DNA of 64,000 bases, from assembly GCF_002364335.1 (NCBI RefSeq), contig NZ_DEXW01000062.1, forward strand, positions 75,036 to 139,035. Reading direction: 5' to 3'. This stretch comes from Winogradskyella sp. UBA3174. Its GTDB lineage: Bacteria > Bacteroidota > Bacteroidia > Flavobacteriales > Flavobacteriaceae. The translations under genes were made by a program, and so were the position numbers. Below, piece by piece: positions 59,557 through 64,000 of this stretch. Numbering within the stretch: position 1 is the stretch's first letter; every line of letters begins with the position of its first letter. Under the pieces are notes generated by a model that had not been told where the DNA came from, did not search any database, and saw only the letters and a list, made by a program, of their open reading frames with translations.

Positions 59557-60675
59557 TTAATTATTAAGCATTACAGGCATTACAAGCATAGTCACGTGCT
59601 CTCCTTCATCTAACCCGTCAATAGGCGTTAGAATACCTGCTCTGTTTGGCAAACTCATTTCTAACTGTACGTTGTCTGAGTTTAAATTGTTAATCATTTC
59701 TGTTAAGAAACGAGAATTGAAACCTATTTGCATATCGTCACCTTGATAATCACAAGTTAGACGTTCTTCGGCTTTATTACTGTAATCTATGTCTTCTGCA
59801 GATATATTTAATTCTGCACCAGCTATTTTTAAACGTATTTGATGTGTTGTTTTATTTGAGAAAATACTAACACGCCTAACAGAGTTTAAAAACTGTGTTC
59901 TAGCGATTACTAATTTATTCGGATTTTCTTTAGGAATAACAGCTTCGTAATTAGGGTATTTACCATCAATTAAACGACAAATTAACACCGAATTTTCGAA
60001 AGTAAATTTAGCGTTAGACTCATTATATTCTATCAACACATCATCATCGCTGCCAGCTAATATTCCTTTTAATAAATTTAAAGGTTTCTTAGGCATAATG
60101 AATTCTGCAGTTTCGGTTGCACTTACATCATTTCTCGTGTACTTAACTAGTTTATGAGCATCAGTAGCTACAAACGTTAAGTTGTCTTGAGAAAATTGAA
60201 AGAAAACACCACTCATTACTGGTCTTAAATCATCATTACCAGCTGCAAAAATTGTTTTACTAATTGCAGTTGCTAAAATATCTCCAACTAAAGTCGTTGT
60301 GCTAGCATCTTCAATAGATACTGCATTAGGGAACTCAGCACCATCAGCATATGCTAAAGCATATTTACCATGGTTAGAGCTAATTTCTACGGTATTATTT
60401 TCTTCAACAACAAATGTTAGTGGTTGCTCAGGAAACGTCTTTAGTGTATCTAGTAATAGTCTTGCAGGTAAAGCAATACTTCCATCAGTATCACTTTCTA
60501 CTTCTATTGTAGAAGACATAGTTGTTTCTAAGTCACTTGCTGAAATTGTTAGTTTAGAATGGCTAAGTTCAAATAAGAAATTATCTAATATAGGAAGTGT
60601 ATTACTGTTATTAATAACACCACCCAATACTTGAAGTTGTTTTAATAAATATGTGCTTGAAACTATAAATTTCAT
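59557..60675 (-). CDS. dnaN: DNA polymerase III beta subunit (sliding clamp)
   Basis: A 372-residue protein made of three similar clamp domains of about 120 residues each. It dimerises into the ring that tethers polymerase III to DNA. Recognisable stretches are GGVINNSNTLPILDNFLFEL near residues 18-37, MSGVFFQF and FVATDAHKLVKYTR in domain 2, DGKYPNYEAVIPKE near 237-250, and the C-terminal MLVMPVML, part of the partner-binding pocket. The length is standard. It has its own promoter-like box and terminator. dnaA is not adjacent in this window, so the replication origin need not be here. Confidence 0.97.
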   Translation of the reverse strand: MKFIVSSTYLLKQLQVLGGVINNSNTLPILDNFLFELSHSKLTISASDLETTMSSTIEVESDTDGSIALPARLLLDTLKTFPEQPLTFVVEENNTVEISSNHGKYALAYADGAEFPNAVSIEDASTTTLVGDILATAISKTIFAAGNDDLRPVMSGVFFQFSQDNLTFVATDAHKLVKYTRNDVSATETAEFIMPKKPLNLLKGILAGSDDDVLIEYNESNAKFTFENSVLICRLIDGKYPNYEAVIPKENPNKLVIARTQFLNSVRRVSIFSNKTTHQIRLKIAGAELNISAEDIDYSNKAEERLTCDYQGDDMQIGFNSRFLTEMINNLNSDNVQLEMSLPNRAGILTPIDGLDEGEHVTMLVMPVMLNN

Positions 60676-60714
60676 GTTGAGTATATAAAGGTTTATTCTT
60701 TGAATTCTTAATTA

Positions 60715-60722
60715 CAAATATA
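60715..60722 (-). promoter_or_regulatory. putative dnaN promoter, -7 box
   Basis: Minus strand TATATTTG matches TAnnTTTG exactly, 39 bases upstream of the ATG. A TTTG lies 24 bases further upstream, slightly more than the usual spacing. Confidence 0.5.
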
Positions 60723-60807
60723 TCTTAATAGAAAGGTTTTATAAAACAAACTTATTAACAAAGTGTTCTATAGAAAGCTTAAAAATGGTCGTGCGATAGA
60801 CTAAAAT

Positions 60808-62481
60808 TTATGAGGTGTATTTACGTTTTCTCAAATAGTTGAAAATAAAACCAAATAAAGCTAAAAGTAAAAGCGGAAGTAAAATATTTATAACCTGCCA
60901 TTTGCCTTTCTCTTCTTTAATTTTTTTCGAATCTAAGAAGGCAATACTAATTTCTTTTGTTCTAATGTTTATAAGTCCTGTGTCGTCTAAAAGGTAATTA
61001 ATGGTATTAAGCAAGAATTCTTTATTTCCGAATGCTTTTCCTGTGAGTTTGTCAAAACCTAATTCTTGTGGCCTGTTTCTAACAACTTCGTTTTTAATAA
61101 CATCGCCATCAGATATAACAACCATTTTTGTAGCAGAACTTTTCGACTTAAAATTATTTACCTTAAATGGTAGTACGCGCTTGTCGTAAACTGATGTGAA
61201 TTCTCCCTCTAATAAAACAGCTAAATTTTGTGACCCCAGATTATAGGTTGCTTCATCTGGTGTTTTAGTAACATTAGCTAAAGATATGGTGTTCGGCGCA
61301 CCTTCTAATTTAGATCGTGGAGAACTTTGTAGTAATATAGATTTAGTAACATTATTTTTTAAAGTATCTATCGGACTAGCAAAATCATATTTTACTAAGT
61401 TTAAATTCTTAGTAATAGGATGGTTTGGATTAGAAGCTGCCAATGGTGAATACTGCCACTGTATAGGCTGTAATTGCGCTTTTTCACCTTCGCCAATGGC
61501 TAACATAATTGGAGCTGAATAAAGATCTTTAACTAAGCTAGGGTTTATTCTAATGCCGTATTTAAAGAAAAAATCGTTCAGTCTTAAATCGCGCATTATA
61601 GAAATACCAGTACCAGCATCATTATATAAACTGTCTTTGTCCATAACAACCGATTCCGTTAACCACAAACTTTTTCCACCACTCATGGTGTACTGGTCTA
61701 AGACTAATTTTTCGTTTTCTGTAAATGCTACGCTTGGCTTTGCAGAAACAATTAAATCATATTCTTTTAACTTGTCTAACGTGCCTTGCGGATTGTTAGC
61801 AACACTGTCTAGTGTGAATTGCGCTAAATTATAATACGGTTTTATCGTTTTTAAAAAGTCTGCGATATAGATATCTTCTAATTGGCCATTGCCCTTTAAA
61901 ATGGCAATCTGTTTTGCTTTGGCATTTACGAGTTTACTAAATCCGTCAGCAAAAGCATATTCTAAAGATTGCACCGAATTATTAATCTGTTCTTGTAAGC
62001 CTTGTGTAATACTTCTTTTTAAAAGCGGAATTTTAACCCTTTCGTCTTTATAGCTAGCATAAGCCCAAGGAAAAATAATCTCTTGTGTTACTTTGCCTAT
62101 GCTATTGTCGGTATTAATATAAGGTTCTAATCCAGATTTAGATAACTCTTCAATATTACGTTGTCGTGTAGATTCGTCTTCAATTGGATTTATATAGTTG
62201 ATAAATATTTGATCTGTTTCTAATTGAAATTCATCTATAATTTGTTTCACTTCAGTTTGAAGTAATCTAAATTCAGAAGGAAAATCTCCTTCTAAAAACA
62301 CATCTATAATTAAAGGAGAATCTAAGGTGCTAATCAATGATTTTGAAGGATCAGATAATGTATATCGACTATCTTTTGTTAAATCAAAACGACTGTATAT
62401 CTTACTTGCAATAACATTTACAAGGATAAGAACAGCTATAACTGTTGCGCTAGATATGAAAGTTTTATTCTTTATCATCAA
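60808..62481 (-). CDS. gldG: gliding-motility ABC transporter auxiliary protein GldG
   Basis: A 557-residue protein. One N-terminal membrane helix (about residues 6-27) is followed by a large periplasmic domain and a C-terminal helix (about 530-550, INILLPLLLLALFGFIFNYL) with a basic tail. The order matches GldG: YTLSDPSKSLISTLDSPLII near 42-61, an N-terminal thioredoxin-like region, then an ABC-type unknown domain with QIAILKGNGQLEDIYIADFL. GldF, GldG and the ATPase GldA form an ABC complex tied to flavobacterial gliding. Its start overlaps the preceding gene by 17 bases. gldA is not in the window. Confidence 0.92.
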   Translation of the reverse strand: MMIKNKTFISSATVIAVLILVNVIASKIYSRFDLTKDSRYTLSDPSKSLISTLDSPLIIDVFLEGDFPSEFRLLQTEVKQIIDEFQLETDQIFINYINPIEDESTRQRNIEELSKSGLEPYINTDNSIGKVTQEIIFPWAYASYKDERVKIPLLKRSITQGLQEQINNSVQSLEYAFADGFSKLVNAKAKQIAILKGNGQLEDIYIADFLKTIKPYYNLAQFTLDSVANNPQGTLDKLKEYDLIVSAKPSVAFTENEKLVLDQYTMSGGKSLWLTESVVMDKDSLYNDAGTGISIMRDLRLNDFFFKYGIRINPSLVKDLYSAPIMLAIGEGEKAQLQPIQWQYSPLAASNPNHPITKNLNLVKYDFASPIDTLKNNVTKSILLQSSPRSKLEGAPNTISLANVTKTPDEATYNLGSQNLAVLLEGEFTSVYDKRVLPFKVNNFKSKSSATKMVVISDGDVIKNEVVRNRPQELGFDKLTGKAFGNKEFLLNTINYLLDDTGLINIRTKEISIAFLDSKKIKEEKGKWQVINILLPLLLLALFGFIFNYLRKRKYTS

Positions 62482-62959
62482 ACGTTATTTCTTCTTGAAA
62501 ATGTCTAAGAGCGACGACATTATCTTTTTTAAATGTAATTTCTAAACTCTCTTTTTTATTGTTAAAAGCACCAGGTTCTATGCCTAAGCTATAATTCCAT
62601 TTGTTTTCAATGTGTGCTTTTTGTGCAGCATCCCACGATAACCATTCATACTTTCCTAATAACTTATAAACCGTATTTTTAGACAGACCTACTAATGTGT
62701 CTGATTCTATAGTGTTATCAACCATTTCATAGCGTAAAGAAGGATTCTCTGTCCAAGCTTCACTATCAAAATATTTTTGATAATGATAACTACTCAGAAT
62801 ATTCACAAAAGGATAGAACAAATAAAAATAGGCGAATGGTGTGAGGATAAGACTTATTAAAAAAGACAACCATTTTCGCTTATCGATAGTGGTCAAAAAC
62901 AAGTAGAGTAGTACAAATACCACTACCATAAATATGACTAATAAAGGTGTGATGATCAT
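62465..62959 (-). CDS. membrane protein with BamE/SmpA-like domain between gldF and gldG
   Basis: A 164-residue protein. Two hydrophobic helices (about 2-23 and 30-50, separated by TTIDKRKWLS) precede a soluble domain containing LVGLSKNTVYKLLGKYEWLS, then WNYSLGIEPGAFNN, then LEITFKKDNVVALRHF. That order (a short helix 'G-x-V-xx-LLG', Trp-Tyr strand, lysine-rich strand) recalls the small BamE/SmpA fold, found in outer-membrane assembly. It starts one base after the gldF stop and overlaps gldG by 17 bases, so all three are translationally linked. The similarity is by eye only. Confidence 0.75.
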   Translation of the reverse strand: MIITPLLVIFMVVVFVLLYLFLTTIDKRKWLSFLISLILTPFAYFYLFYPFVNILSSYHYQKYFDSEAWTENPSLRYEMVDNTIESDTLVGLSKNTVYKLLGKYEWLSWDAAQKAHIENKWNYSLGIEPGAFNNKKESLEITFKKDNVVALRHFQEEITFDDKE

Positions 62960-62960
62960 A

Positions 62961-63683
62961 TTATTGTTTTTGAATTCTAAATTTAGTAAATACTAAAAAT
63001 GCTAAAGAGATACTTATAAAATAAACTAAATCTCTAGTATCTATAACACCACGACTCATACTGTTGTAGTGAGAAGCCATACCCAAATTTTCCATGTAAA
63101 AAAGACCATCAAAAGCATTATAATTAGAAATGCCTTCAAAACCAAAATAGAAAAAGAAACATATGAATACAGCGATAATGAACGCTACAATTTGATTGTC
63201 TGATAGTGTTGACGCAAACACACCAATAGCTGTGTAAGCCGCAATTAAAAACAGTAGCCCAAAATAAGAACCAATAGTACTGCCTGTATCTAAATTACCC
63301 TCAGGATTTCCTAATTGAGAAACCGTATAAACATATAGTAAGGTCGGAATCAGTGCCATTATAATTAATACAAATGCTCCAAAATATTTCCCTAATACAA
63401 TCTGAAAGTGGGAAATAGGTTTTGTTACTAATAGTTCTAAAGTACCTTGTTTTTTTTCGTCACTAAAACTGCGCATAGTAACTGCTGGTACAAGGAAGAT
63501 AAGAATCCAAGGTGCTAATAAAAAGAATGAAGATAAGTTTGCTAGACCATTCTCTAGAATATTGAATTCGCCTTTAAAAATCCAAAGAAATAATCCATTT
63601 AATAATAGGAATACTCCAATAACCAAATAACCGATGGGTGAGGCGAAGAAGGTGTTTATTTCTTTTTTTAGGATTGCTAGCAT
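62961..63683 (-). CDS. gldF: gliding-motility ABC transporter permease GldF
   Basis: A 240-residue ABC-2-type permease with six hydrophobic segments. The opening LKKEINTFFASPIGYLVIGV and the cytoplasmic loop SFSDEKKQGTLELLVTKPIS near residues 72-91 are typical of GldF/NatB-like ABC-2 permeases. It is the membrane channel of the GldAFG complex. It is followed by the BamE-like gene and gldG in one overlapping series. Confidence 0.94.
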   Translation of the reverse strand: MLAILKKEINTFFASPIGYLVIGVFLLLNGLFLWIFKGEFNILENGLANLSSFFLLAPWILIFLVPAVTMRSFSDEKKQGTLELLVTKPISHFQIVLGKYFGAFVLIIMALIPTLLYVYTVSQLGNPEGNLDTGSTIGSYFGLLFLIAAYTAIGVFASTLSDNQIVAFIIAVFICFFFYFGFEGISNYNAFDGLFYMENLGMASHYNSMSRGVIDTRDLVYFISISLAFLVFTKFRIQKQ

Positions 63684-63739
63684 ATTTTAAATTCAGTATT
63701 CAATAATTTGTTATTCAGTAATCTTACTTCGGCTAACAA

Positions 63740-64000
63740 CTATTTAAGCGAAGCGATTTTATCCACACTCCAAGCTTCAGGCTTAGCATTAAACAAAGGT
63801 TTGGTATTTGCCCAAACACCTTTAAACAACTCTGAATGTCTATAAGTATTCAAATCAGCTTCTGAGTTCCAATAACTGTACGTAAAAAATATATTGGTAT
63901 TGTTCTGTTCGCGATATAATTCTAAAAAATTACAGCCTTCAAAATTCCGAATCTTTGCTTTAACGATTTCAAAATTAGCCAAGAATTCTTCAATCTTAGA
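63740..64000 (-). CDS. antibiotic-biosynthesis-monooxygenase-like (ABM) domain protein, 5' end outside window
   Basis: The frame is open to the right edge (SKIEEFLANFEIVKAKIRNF), so the TTG at 63980-63982 is internal and not a start. At least 87 residues are visible. FEGCNFLELYREQNNTNIFF, SYWNSEADLNTYRHSELF and WANTKPLFNAKPEAWSVDK match the ABM dimeric alpha-beta barrel, in which small members act as haem- or quinol-related monooxygenases or have unknown roles. It lies upstream of gldF on the same strand. Confidence 0.75.
   Translation of the reverse strand, partial: SKIEEFLANFEIVKAKIRNFEGCNFLELYREQNNTNIFFTYSYWNSEADLNTYRHSELFKGVWANTKPLFNAKPEAWSVDKIASLK

Noticed and set aside
59557..60675. 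Replication origin next to dnaN
   Set aside because: No dnaA gene and no cluster of DnaA boxes were noticed around dnaN.
1..64000. tRNA, rRNA, CRISPR arrays or insertion sequences
   Set aside because: No regularly spaced repeats, transposase genes, rRNA stretches or tRNA-like cloverleaf/TTCGAATC patterns were noticed in the short intergenic gaps. A covariance-model scan was not possible.

Overview
The window looks like chromosome from a member of the Flavobacteriaceae (Bacteroidota). It is AT-rich. No Shine-Dalgarno sites were noticed, and several genes have a TAnnTTTG-type -7 box upstream. Lineage markers include gliding-motility genes gldF and gldG, a TonB-dependent receptor paired with a lipoprotein, a T9SS-like sorting tail, a DUF5916 outer-membrane protein, a CAL67264-type membrane protein next to ettA, and the divergent tsaD/tamB pair. 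I saw no rRNA, tRNA, CRISPR array, insertion sequence or prophage. Almost all of the window reads as core chromosome.

Layout. 1-5.2 kb: minus-strand run of RNA-modification and membrane genes (tsaD, rsmE, a TrmH-type methylase, DUF4159, an AI-2E-family permease, and a class I methyltransferase cut by the window edge). 5.3-9.7 kb: tamB. 9.8-13.1 kb: pfkA-gapA, a BadF-type sugar kinase and a small membrane protein. 13.2-18 kb: a mini T9SS-tail protein, an M24 peptidase, an MFS transporter and an acyl-CoA carboxylase beta subunit. 18.1-20.8 kb: a redox-stress module (FMN reductase, MarR regulator, two pirins) with two matching palindromic operators. 20.9-24.2 kb: ettA, two tiny membrane proteins and a metallo-beta-lactamase-fold lipoprotein.

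24.3-33.6 kb is the least explained part. It is a same-strand run of a coiled-coil protein, two large proteins with no recognised domain, an AAA+ ATPase with an altered Walker B, a Nudix hydrolase and three membrane proteins. It is preceded by stacked inverted repeats and closed by a strong terminator. This is the best candidate for an undescribed system.

33.7-43 kb: carbonic anhydrase with a SulP transporter, a lipoprotein, GNAT, hutG, a coiled-coil envelope protein, hutI, a frameshifted outer-membrane protein gene and fumC. 43.3-53.2 kb: SGNH lipoprotein, gapN, a DUF2339/DUF3999-like pair, a LolD-like ATPase and a DUF5916 protein. 53.4-64 kb: a CDP-alcohol phosphatidyltransferase, a DMP19-like protein, a probable metal-uptake operon (His/Cys-rich small protein, TonB receptor, lipoprotein), dnaN, gldG with a BamE-like partner and gldF, and a monooxygenase-like gene cut by the right edge.

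All functional calls come from reading motifs in the translated sequence. No database search was run.
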